A stretch of DNA of 64,000 nt from Amoebophrya sp. A120 (Eukaryota; Sar; Dinophyceae; Syndiniales; Amoebophryaceae), in contig CAJINV010000004.1 in assembly GCA_905178155.1 (NCBI GenBank), positions 10,337,655 through 10,401,654 on the forward strand, read 5' to 3'. The stretch's first letter is position 1, and each line of letters starts with the position of its first letter. The notes below the pieces were generated by a model, which made no database searches, was not told the origin of the DNA, and saw nothing but the letters and a program-made list of their open reading frames with translations. The translations under genes and the position numbers were made by a program. Shown here piece by piece: positions 24,111-33,662 of the stretch.

Positions 24111-27100
24111 TTTCGTTGCTCCATGCCTGTCCAAATGCCAATCGACAGAACCAAATCTGCGCCAAAAGTCTTTACCGCCGTCGCCCGATTGATCTGAAAA
24201 CTTCGTCTCCGCAGTTTTCGACACTTTGGCCAGCTTCGTGTTTATGGTGCTTTTGCTGGTTTCGGTCTCGAGAGTCGACACAGTAGATTCTTTCTCCTCG
24301 GCGGCACTCAGCGCTTGCGATTCACTGCCTGTCCCTGTGATGAAGGTTTCAATTTCATCTTGAGTTCTTCCACGACATTACGTTAGTATATTCATGATCT
24401 CCTTTTTTACACGAGCATCTCTGAGTCCGGACCTGCAATGCGCTCATATATGATATCAACAATATACACATTCTGGTGTGTCAGCCTCCATGCAGAAAAG
24501 ACACGTAATGCATGAGTGTGTCTCATTTATGTTTCTAGACAAGACAATTTTGCTGTACCAATATCGCCGGTCTTCTGGTTTTCCGCTCTTTTCAGTTCGA
24601 TGAGCGGTGCTGGCTGAGCCACATCTTGATCCGGTGTGGGTATCTCTGTCTGGAAAAACCGCAACACTTGGTTCTCGCTCCCGGATGTCGTGTCTTCTTC
24701 AGCGACAGCAACAGCAAGTCCGCCCTCGATCGCACGCATCAATGGCGTACTTTTCTCGATCTCCCGCTTCGTAGCAGAGCTCCATGCGGCTACAATCCCG
24801 CTTCCGGATATTGCATGTTCGAAATTAAAGATAATCCCACCCAGCACACTGGCGATGGTCCCGGGGGCGCTCATCCGATTGAGAGCTGCCTGCACAGCAG
24901 TGCGTCTCCCACGCATTTCCGTCCCGCCCGGTTGGCCCTGTGCTGCTCCCTCCGAAAGCACGGCGATCTTGTTTTTCAGTGCCTCGATGAACGCCCCTGC
25001 TCGGTTTTCTTGTCCCGCACGGGTCCCCGTCTCAATGCACTCGGAGAGGATTCGCATCCCCTGCTGTTCTAGTCGAAGTTTTAGCTGTTCTAGCGACTCT
25101 TCGACTTCTTCGTGTGCTTCGGGATCCGGAACTGTGTTCGACTGCCCCGGGGACCTCCGACCGATACCAAGGGGAAAAACACAGGAAAGGGGAAAAATTC
25201 AAAATTTTGCCATGCCTCATTTTTGAAAGAGGTGAGAACCAAACGCATGCGCATGGCTTTGGTGATTTGCGGCGAAATCGCAAACGCCACAAAACCGCTT
25301 GCGGCGTATCAAAAGACACAATACGCAGAAGGCCTGCCCCCGGGCCTGTCTACAATTTGAAAACGCCCGCGCTTCGTTTTAACATCACTGCCGGGCCCCA
25401 GGCGGCGCCGGGCTCCGGGTCAGGGGGCCGGCGCCATTTCCCGAAGCCCCAGGCAATGCCCAACACGAGCAAAATCTGGCCCGGGCGCTACCGCTTGGGG
25501 TGGCCAAAAATGGCAGTCGGGGCCAAGGCAGTTTTTGCCTTCTAGTCTACGGCGTGTGGCTTCGGGCCACTTTTGGGGCCATTCCTGTGGATTTGAAATC
25601 CGACCTATCTGCCCCGGTTTTCGGCCCAAATCGGCCGCGCCATTGTCGCGTCCGGGGCTGCCCCCATTTCTGGGCATTCCTGTGGATTTGTAACCCGACC
25701 TATGTGTCCCGGTTTGTGGCCAAAAAAAGGCGTCGCTTTTGGGCTCTTTTTGATGGCCCCTGCCGAGGGGGGGGTGGCCCCAAGGGTACCCCCCCGCCCA
25801 TTCCTGTGGATTTGTAACCGCACCTGTGTGCCTTGATTTTTGGCCCATTTCGAGCCACCGCTACTTCCAGGTTTTGGCCCCTCTCCCAGACCCCACCCCC
25901 TGTCCATTCCTGTGGATTTGCGCTATAACAAACGTAGCCCATTGAAAGAAGCCAGGCGCGACGCTGTTGCGCCGGAATTGCGCGCCAAAAGTGTGCCCCT
26001 TCTCGGACATACAAACAGAGACCGGCCACAGAGCTGCAAAAACGTGGGGTCGTCCACCGCGATCAACAACAGCCGAAGTCGGGCGGCCCCGGTCCGGCTC
26101 AAATAGGGCCCGCCAACCCCCGGGCCCTTCGCGCCAATTCGGAAAAGAAAAATAAACGTGACGGCCAGGTCTTTGGGGCCTTTCAGCCATTTTGCCGGCG
26201 TTGCCTCGGGCGGGTTCGTGTTCGGCAGAAAAGTGGGCGCCCCACTTCCGGCACGAACGCGGCGAGCAAAAATTGGGGCGCAAAAATATTGGCGACGATG
26301 TGCCGATCTCGCGGAGAGTGGATGGCTGCGCTTTGCTGGAACTCAACAGGCAGAAGCGCCGCCGATAGGAGATCGCGCCGGGCCATCGGACCGGTGGGCC
26401 CGGCCATCCCTGTGCCACTAGATTTCTGAAGGGGGCTGCCTTTGCAACATACAAAAATTTTGAATTTTTCCCCTTTCCTGTGTTTTTCCACTTGGTAACC
26501 GAACATGTTGTTCTAGAAAATTCATCTTCTCGAGGGCTGCTACCGGTGGTGCCGGCGTTTCATCGTCGACATCAGTTCGAGCGGGGTTTGTGGATGCGGC
26601 GTCGTCCTTGCCGGGCGTCTGTAACACCAGCTTCGCGCCTAAGTCAGCCGACTTTCTGTCACTCTCGCTTTCCTGCGTGAAGCTCGGCTTTCCAGGCTGC
26701 TCTGCCACCCCACCAGCAGGTTCGTTTTTCGGCAAATCCACGACGATTTTCGCAGCCGCATCGAGGTTTCTCGTCGCAGCAACCGATTTCTCTGTAACTA
26801 GTCGGGCTTCCGGGATCATCGCGGCAGCCGACGACTTGTCCGTCACGGGCCCCGTACTTGTGGCAGCAGTGGGTGTCGCAGCCTGATGACCGGACGTCGT
26901 CCGCAACTGAGCGCTCGATGAAGCAAAGGACTTTGGAAGCCCAACGAGCGAACCGAAATCATTGTCGTTCTCGTCGTCCACAGAGGTCAACAACGTCTGC
27001 TGCTGCCCGCTCGGCTGCTGCATTTCCCCGGCTCCCGCGGTCGACGCACCCTTCTCCAGCGCTGGGGCCGACGTCTTGTGCTCCATCAAATCCACGAACG

Positions 27101-30100
27101 CAACCGCCCCGCCTTCTCCTCTTTGTCCGCATCATGAATGTCGACATCCGCGCTGCTACGGGGCTGACTGTGGGTGCTAAAGTGAAAATCAAGCTCAACC
27201 CCTCCTCCCGACAACACTTGGTCCTCCGCGTAGCGAGGGGTCCGGGAAGGATTCCTGCGCAGCATCTTTCCGGTCCGGGTTATGAAGATCTTTTGTCGCG
27301 ACGGTTCTGCACCAGATGCCCTCTGCCCGTCTGTCGTGCCCGCTCCTTCTTCCTCCAGCAACGTGTCTATCTGGTGTTGGTCTTCGTTAATATTTGACGT
27401 GGACTCCCGGCTGTTTCTGTTGCTACTGCTCCGCTCAACGACTCGAGCGGAACTGCCGGTGCTGGACGAGGTAGCAGCATGGCCATCGGAGGACTGGCCG
27501 ACGCTCGGTCTGCTCGAGGCGGCACTGTAACCGGTACCCGAAGAATCTTCACTGGTATTTGTTGACCTTCGACGCACCATCTTGTTGGTTCCTGAGGACG
27601 ACGATCCATTCGTCGCGGCCGAAAAAGGTCGTGCCTTTAAGTCTTCCGTTGTACTGGCCGTGGCAACTACATCGACGGATGATACAGTGGCATTCCCGGG
27701 TACCTCCATAGCGTTCACGGCAGGTCGGTCTTCGTCATGCGTCTTGCTTGCCCCGAAATTATCCAGTTTCGAAGCCACTGCGACAGAAGCCGCACCGCTC
27801 TGGCTTTTGCTTTTCCGGCCGCTCCTTTTCTTCGTCTTAGAACTACGAGAAGCGCGGTGGATTTTAGTGTCCACCTGGGTACTAGTCGTGCTGTTTTCCG
27901 CCAGAGCCCCCCTGTCCTGCGGCAAACACGGCAGCGTCGCAGCGCACTTGCTTCTCGACGATTTCGCCCTGCCGTCGCTGCTACTGGACGAGCTAGAGGA
28001 GCCACCTCCAGACGAGGACGACTGTGCAAATGGGCTCTCCAGGTCCCGCACGGATTCGGAGGTGACCGAGCGCTCACTACTCGCACAGGAAGAATTCGTG
28101 TCTGCATCGATGAGCTGCACAAAACCCGTGGTAGTGGAGGCACTTATGGGGTTCTCAAACGTTACATTCTCAACTGTTACATGAATTTGTCATGCAAAAA
28201 CACCATCATCATCCTCACGATCAAGAAGCTGCTCCGCGTGACAAGTTTGCGAAGGGCTAAGCCGCGCCTAAATCTGCGCCAAACTTGTAATGCAAAAGGC
28301 GCAATCTTCCTCCTTTCACTTTTGCCAGTCTTGCATTACAAATTCATGTAACAGTTGAGAATGTAACAATTGAGAGTCCCATAGCGCTGCTGCTTTCGTT
28401 CGAGCTCGTTCCGTCCTCCTCGCCAGACGAACGGCTTGCCGCGTAGGAATTTTGCGGCGGCGTGAAACAGCGCTGCTCGTGTAGTTGTTCCTCGTCATCT
28501 ACATGTTCCTCGCAGGAGGAAGCAGACGGAGGGAAGCTACGGGCAGCTGCTTCGACATTCCCAGCAGTGAATGATCCTGTCAAATCCACGAACGTCTTGT
28601 GCTCCATCAAATCCACGAAGGCAACCGCCCCGCCTGCACCTTGACCACCAGCACTACCTTCTTCCGCTTGCTTCTTCGCCACAGCCGCAGGCAGCTGTGC
28701 TGGAAGAAACACCAAGTCGTAGTTGCTCGGTGTTGTAGTAGGAGTGGATGAAACCCAGTGCGTCGTCATCGTTGCGGCCGTTGTTTTTTCCGGCTCCGTG
28801 GCGATTTTGGTAGAATCCCGTTGCTTTGCGGAGTCTGCTGCAGAGGTGAACTTCGCGACCTTCTGGGTAGCGACGTTCTTCGCAGCTGCCCCGGCCACGG
28901 AAGTAACCAGATCCGGTTTTGCGGCGGTTGTCACCGCGGCGAGATCATTCTCGTCGATCACGACCATTTGCGGCTTGACCTTGGACGCGGCAGGGGACAG
29001 GGACGAGCCTTCTTCCTTCAATGCGACTTTTCCTGTGGTCTGCCCAGCTTCTCGTGGTCCTTTCTCACCTGTAAATTTGAGTGAAAATGAAACTCATTCT
29101 TCTGCTCGCGAGTATTTTTCACTTCTACCACCCGTGAGCGTCGTATTTCTTCTTGCGTGTTCTCTATCATGCAGCAGGCATCATGTTCCATCAATGCGTC
29201 GTATTTGTTCTTGCGTGTTCTCTATCATGCAGCAGGCATCATGTTCCATCAATCTTCAGCACCTAGCACATCCTTATATTTCCGCCACAAAAAAATCCGT
29301 AAGTACCTTCCTCCCCCTGGGATTCAGATTTCCAGGTCCTTTCCATCTGCGCAGCTTTTGTGGCATCCACTTCCCCGCCGTTCGAGGTTTGCGAGTTCGC
29401 GGAGTTGGCCACGGTGGACAGAGACACCAGCTCCTCCGGCTTCTTCACACCTCCGTCCTCGTCGGTCGGCTTCGGCTCCACTTTGCGCCCTGCGATTTTT
29501 TGTTTTTTAGGTCCGTTTCTTTGCAGGACAAAATTAACGGCGCAGTACTACTTCATGCTCACCTTCTCTCCTATACACGAATCCAAAACCATTGCAATGG
29601 GATGAATGGAAATCATTTTGCAGATTCGTAAAACAAGTTCAACAACTTCATGAACAAAGAATGTCTTCTACCTCCCTTGCTCAGTTGATCCAGAGACTTC
29701 TTCATCATCTGCTGGACGGTGTCCGAGTCTAATTCGGCTTGCGGTTCGGCGGTACTGGCGCTTTCGCTAGTCGTGGTCATCTCCGTTTCGAGGAAAGAAG
29801 GAGAACCAGAGCCCTTGTGTTCGGTGGACTTCAACACTTCCTGCGTGTGTGCTGCACCTGCGATTAAGTTTTCAGCTGCAATAGGATTACCATAGAATGT
29901 TTCGGTCATGACTTCTTTCAAGTTCAAACAGCAAAAAGAAACGGGTGCTACGAACAGGCGCGGTCAATATTCGACGTTCCGCTAAAACATATATGATTTT
30001 CCTAAGTGTATTAGAACAGGGTAACAAGGAACGTAGACCTGACCGGGGGGGTCACGTCCGTCCGGCCGGACGGACGGCACGTGACCGGGGGTGATCCGGC

Positions 30101-30793
30101 CTCGGGGCGAGTTCGGCGCTGAATGCCGCAGCAACTGTGGCCCTCGGTAGCTAGAAGCCCCCGGCCGCGTCACCGACGGCGGACCAGGCACAGGAGTCGT
30201 GCCTTTTTCCGTGAAAGACCGAACTCATGACCTTTTTTTTTTAGTTGGGCGCCCGAGCTAGCTGACAGCCCCCGGCCTCGTGACCGGGGGCGGAGCGTGA
30301 CGAAGGGAAGCAGTTCTTCAGTAAAGTGCCGAGCTCATGACCCTTTTTTTTTTAGTTGCCCGGGCGCGCGGTCCACAGTGGCCACCACCTCCTAGCGCCA
30401 CGACCGACCCCCGGTCACGTGCCGTCCGTCCGGCCGGCCGGACGGACGTGACCCCCCCGGTCACGTCTAGGCTCCTTGTTACCTTGTTGTTAGAATACCT
30501 GACGCCGGTGTTTTCTCATTTTCCGTCCCTTTCATCTCGATGAAGGACAGCGGCGCGCTCGCGGTTTCATCTCCATCACCCACATTCTTTCCCTCCACGG
30601 CGCCAGTCGTTGGCCCGTCCTTCTCGACGGCCGCTGTCGAGGTCGTCCACAGAAGCCGCGTATGGTACAAAAAGACAACATCGCAGTCAAGAATTTGCAA
30701 GTTTTGAGCTTGATGTGAAGAAATAAATTTTTGTAGTATTATGCATTTACTTTTTCGCACGACACACATGACAGAATAGTCGATCAGGTGCAC
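24087..30793 (-). CDS. Low-complexity Ala/Thr/Ser-rich gene disrupted by a copied segment
   Basis: Not recognised. Exons on the minus strand: about 30793-30499, about 29941 (or 29866)-29672, 29489-29307, 29068-28574, then the inserted copy 28573-27118, host again 27117-26498, 25164-24559, 24358-24087. GT-AG introns 29490-29671, 29069-29306 and 24359-24558 all join in frame. Host protein is Ala/Thr/Lys-rich (DLVTSVAGAAAKNVATQKVA). After the 1.3-kb introner come amphipathic helices (HEEVEESLEQLKLRLEQQ; ENRAGAFIEALKNKIAVL). The inserted copy enters in frame but leaves in a frame that ends at ...EEKAGRLRSWI stop, so as assembled the product is truncated. The last exon reads into LINE-like sequence at about 24110. 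The first exon and start are uncertain. Confidence 0.55.
25165..26497. mobile_element. Long introner, family F (1,333 bp)
   Basis: Terminal inverted repeats of about 45 bp: TACCAAGGGGAAAAACACAG and ...TGTTTTTCCACTTGGTA, then AAAGGGGAAAAATTCAAAAT on both sides. Target duplication ACCGA (25160-25164, 26498-26502). The GC-rich interior holds four direct repeats, each beginning CATTCCTGTGGATTTG, at about 25574, 25674, 25799 and 25904. Simple removal with one duplication shifts into a frame that stops after about 45 codons. Using the second CGG of TCGGTCGG as the 3' joint gives EQHVR-RSPGQSNTVPDPEA and keeps the helical frame open. Confidence 0.8.
27118..28573 (-). repeat. Inserted copy of 8078-9533, with introner
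   Basis: Identical to 8078-9533 as far as I can compare, including every overlapping open frame. Here it interrupts host sequence. The host stretch GGAVAFVDLMEHKT (about 44 bp of DNA) occurs on both sides, at about 27071-27115 and 28590-28635, plus a short filler repeating the TTCGTGGATTTGA part. This flank duplication marks the copy as the inserted one. Confidence 0.88.
28145..28383. mobile_element. Introner, family E, copied inside the duplication (239 bp)
   Basis: Same sequence and same GCACT/GCGCT flanks as 9105-9343. It reached this gene as a passenger of the 1,456-bp duplicated segment, not by its own insertion. Confidence 0.88.
29138..29253. repeat. Two-copy tandem repeat (58-bp unit) inside an intron
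   Basis: Two copies of a unit starting GCGTCGTATTTSTTCTTGCG and ending ATGTTCCATCAAT, differing at about one base. It lies inside the GT-AG intron 29069-29306. Confidence 0.85.
30020..30483. mobile_element. DNA element with about 75-bp GC-rich inverted repeats (464 bp)
   Basis: The left arm GGTAACAAGGAACGTAGACC followed by TGACCGGGGGGGTCACGTCC is mirrored at the right end with a few mismatches. Each arm contains a smaller palindrome around GTCCGTCCGGCCGGACGGAC. The interior has two diverged tandem units, each with GAGCTCATGACCC or GAACTCATGACC followed by a T-run and AGTTG. It lies within an intron of the 24087-30793 gene. Confidence 0.75.
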
Positions 30794-30854
30794 AGGATTT
30801 ACTTTTTATTTTCCGCAGATGCACAAAGGTGATTGCGATGATGATTTTTCTTGA

Positions 30855-31408
30855 TTATGGGGCAATGTACATGTTGTACATACCGAAAAGTGTATTGGGC
30901 GCGGGTTCCCACAATATCAGAAGCAAATATGTCTGGGCCTGGGAGATCCTCCGAATTTGCGATGCTAGGTCTAGACCACACAAAAATCTGTATTCGAACA
31001 ATCGTTGCGAAAGCACGGCTCGAAAACGACATGAAGACGGCCTTTTTCTCATGCCGAATACATAGGCAGTTTTGAAGAGCCTTCGCAAAACTTTTGATGC
31101 TACAGTGCGCAACCAGCAAACTCTATCTCATGGTCATGCGACACCACACCTCGTGCATGACATACTTCTGCAGCAATCCACCAGATCCAGGCATATTTGC
31201 ATTTGATACACGGGGGTGCTACTCCGCCATTCTCTGCAGCGAGGTCGCGCATTCTGTGCTTCTCGGAACGCAACATTCCACCCCGCCGGGCGTGAATTCC
31301 ATTTCCGCCAAAGTTCGCCACCACAAAGATGGTGACCGGAAGCGCCACACGGGACCGCAAGATGGCTCCGGCCATTGCGCTCCGGCTGTGCTTTCTACTT
31401 TCCTTCAT
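30855..31408 (-). CDS. Small single-helix protein gene split by an introner
   Basis: Two exons, 31408-31209 and 30914-30855, give an 86-aa protein when the introner and one flank copy are removed: MKESRKHSRSAMAGAILRSR at the start, a hydrophobic stretch VALPVTIFVVANFG (residues about 21-34), a basic stretch, then GGVAPP joined to WEPAPNTLFGMYNMYIAP and a stop at 30857-30855. An internal start (MAGAILRSR, 31375) would give about 75 aa. The Arg-rich start and single hydrophobic segment would suit a small mitochondrial membrane subunit, but that is a guess and I do not recognise the family. Confidence 0.6.
30915..31208. mobile_element. Introner, family A, diverged (294 bp)
   Basis: Core TGTCTGGGCCTGGGA and CCAGATCCAGGCATA, ends TATCAGAAGC and GCATTTGATA. 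Flanks CACAA/CACGG match only partly, consistent with an older insertion. Removal joins GGVAPP to WEPAPNTLFG in frame. Confidence 0.8.
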
Positions 31409-32839
31409 GGCTCTCCGCTCTTCGAGTGGAAGTTCCGAAGGAATGCCTGCTATGCTAACGCACTTTGCTACTGCGAACACGTGCCTGGCGCTGCAACAAG
31501 TGATCGGATGCTACTACGTCTGATTGTTGAAACAGAAAATGGTACGATACGATGAGATTGAGGTTCGAGTAATTGTGATTTTTCCATAATGCGACTTTTC
31601 ATGCTCTACGAAAAATTTCCTTTAAGACTAAGAGTAAGAACTACAAACCGCATCCGCTCACGAAAAATACCCATCGCAATGCGTACGCTCCGCGGATTCG
31701 ACGCAAAATTTTTATATGCACTGCTACCACACGACCGCAAATGATCGCGCGACCCACTTGTACTATTTGAGCCAGATAAATCCGACGACTCTCACACTTT
31801 TTACAAACCGCGCGCTCCGGAGTCACTCTTTCTCTTCGAACCAAATCTGCTTCTGCGTCGTGTTTGTTGTTCTATTCTTCGTGATTGACGAGCAGGCACT
31901 AGATTTACGCTAAATTTTTAACCCGTTTCTAGTAAATCCTCTTCGAACAATTTCACCGGGCTTAATGGCGTGCGTATCGACGGTATTCCGGCGTCGCCTT
32001 TGTCTGTCCCAGCAGGAAGTATGGGAAAAGTAAAAGGCTTTTTCTTTTATTTCCGCTGCGAAGTATGAAAAGCATAAGAACTTTCATCTTCAGTTCTAGT
32101 TGTACAGGTCTACTTCCCTTGCTAATCCCTTCTCTATGATTAAGCTGAGGAAGCCCATACTCACTGTTACAACATATCTGTATACATCAAAATTTCTACA
32201 GTGAAAACGAAATCTTCTTTATTACATCCTACTCGGCAACTTCTACAGATGAAATCAATTACGTCATTCTTCATCAGAAGTAAAGCGCCACCGAAAGGAG
32301 AAGGACAAGGGGAAGAGGGCATCCGGCATTACTATTACAGCCTGTGAAGATCGTCGTCGATTTCATATTTGGACTCCACTTCTTGCACCTGAAGCACCGA
32401 GTCCGAATGCGAAGCCACTATTGTACATACTTTTGCTCCGGGCTTTTTTTCTATTTTATCTTCATACTCACATATGTACAGCACTCAGTAGGGTTTTTCA
32501 AGCGCGATATCCTGGTCTAGGTTCGATACATTTATTGTGGCTGTCAACGGGACGACGACGAGATTGGTGCTGTTACATAACTGATTGAAAAGTAACGATA
32601 TTTTGCCTGACGGCTCGGAACAGAAACTGTTAAGTGTAAAAGTAAGAACGAAAAGCTGTGCGGTAAGTAAAAGTACAGAAAAATTTAAATAATGGTTGTT
32701 TTTCGGTGAGTCTGTAAATTGCGACAAGTTAGTAGTGTAAGTAAATTTAACTCCGTTGATTTCAATATTGGTTTATTCGGTAGATTTACGCGTTCTGATT
32801 GTAAGTAGTGAAGATCTTCCTGTAGTCATTCTTTTTATT
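31409..32839. other. AT-rich intergenic region, no supported gene
   Basis: Mostly AT-rich with stops in all frames. Open frames at 31641-31913 and 32485-32727 are hydrophobic and low in confidence. No repeat or RNA gene recognised. Confidence 0.45.
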
Positions 32840-33425
32840 CCGCCCCGTCTTCTTCTTCTGGTTCTGCTTTTGGTTTGGGCTTTGGCTTATAGACCGAAAT
32901 TAAAGTTAGTGACTCTCGGGTCGTCTGCTACTAGCCCCCTCACAATCAGCTCCATCTTCTTAAGGCGGATTTGCCTCCGCGTGGCGTCGTTTTGTGATGC
33001 AAAACGCGACGTACATACAACCACTCCAGAGCAGCAGCATGGACTTGCATTTGCGCGCTTGCGATATCGTTATGTGTATGTTTCTATTCTTTTACCTTCT
33101 GCTTGGTGTGCTTTTTGCATGACAAACGCTCCACATCATCATGGTACACTCGGATGATACCAATGAACTTTTCCTCAAACAGGCTAGCAGCAGCCGTCCC
33201 GAAGATCACTCACTTCCGTTCCATACGACTTTGCTGCCGGCGGTTGCTCCTCCTCCTCGTCCGCCCCCTCCGTCGTAGGCGCAGGCCCACTTTTTGTTTT
33301 CGCTGGTTTCTCTGCTGGCGAAGGTTCGGCTTCCTCTACTTCAGCTGGTTCCTCCTCCCCGTCTCCCGCTGCACCCTCTTCCTCGCCCTCGCCGCCCTGC
33401 TCTATTCTTGTGGGGAAAAATTATC
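32840..33425 (-). CDS. Fragmentary multi-exon gene, acidic then ordered segments
   Basis: Minus-strand segments look coding but do not join simply. 33420-33215 encodes an acidic, Pro-rich stretch (EEEPAEVEEAEPSPAEKPAK ... EEEEQPPAAKSYGTE). This is followed in another frame by IFGTAAASLFEEKFIGII RVYHDDVERLS, ending at a GTAAAAG donor (33096). About 33040-32920 encodes NDATRRQIRLKKMELIVRGL VADDPRVTNFNFG. A further frame gives VYKPKPKPKAEPEEEDGAE and a stop at about 32843. The first frame change falls exactly at a GTGAGTGA tandem. Product not recognised; it could be a gene with short unresolved introns or a decaying copy. Confidence 0.4.
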
Positions 33426-33662
33426 CCCCCGCATATTTTTCAAAAGAAGACTCCATGCGATGCCTGATTTTTTTTTGAGTGTGCGCACATGTTGAGTAGT
33501 GTAAGTGTTGCCAGAAAGCTGCAAAGTGAGACATACATTTCTAGTCTGGCTGGCAGGTAATTTGCTACGCTATTCTAGGCAAGGAGCTGGTTCCTGTCAT
33601 AGATACCGGGGACGCAACGCTTTCCCGTGCCAGTCCGCATCTCTTGTTCCCACCTTCTAGCA

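Noticed and set aside
25420-26454. Several 100-197-codon frames inside the 1.3-kb introner, as transposase
   Set aside because: GC-rich, overlapping on both strands, interrupted by the internal repeats and without a DDE-type pattern.
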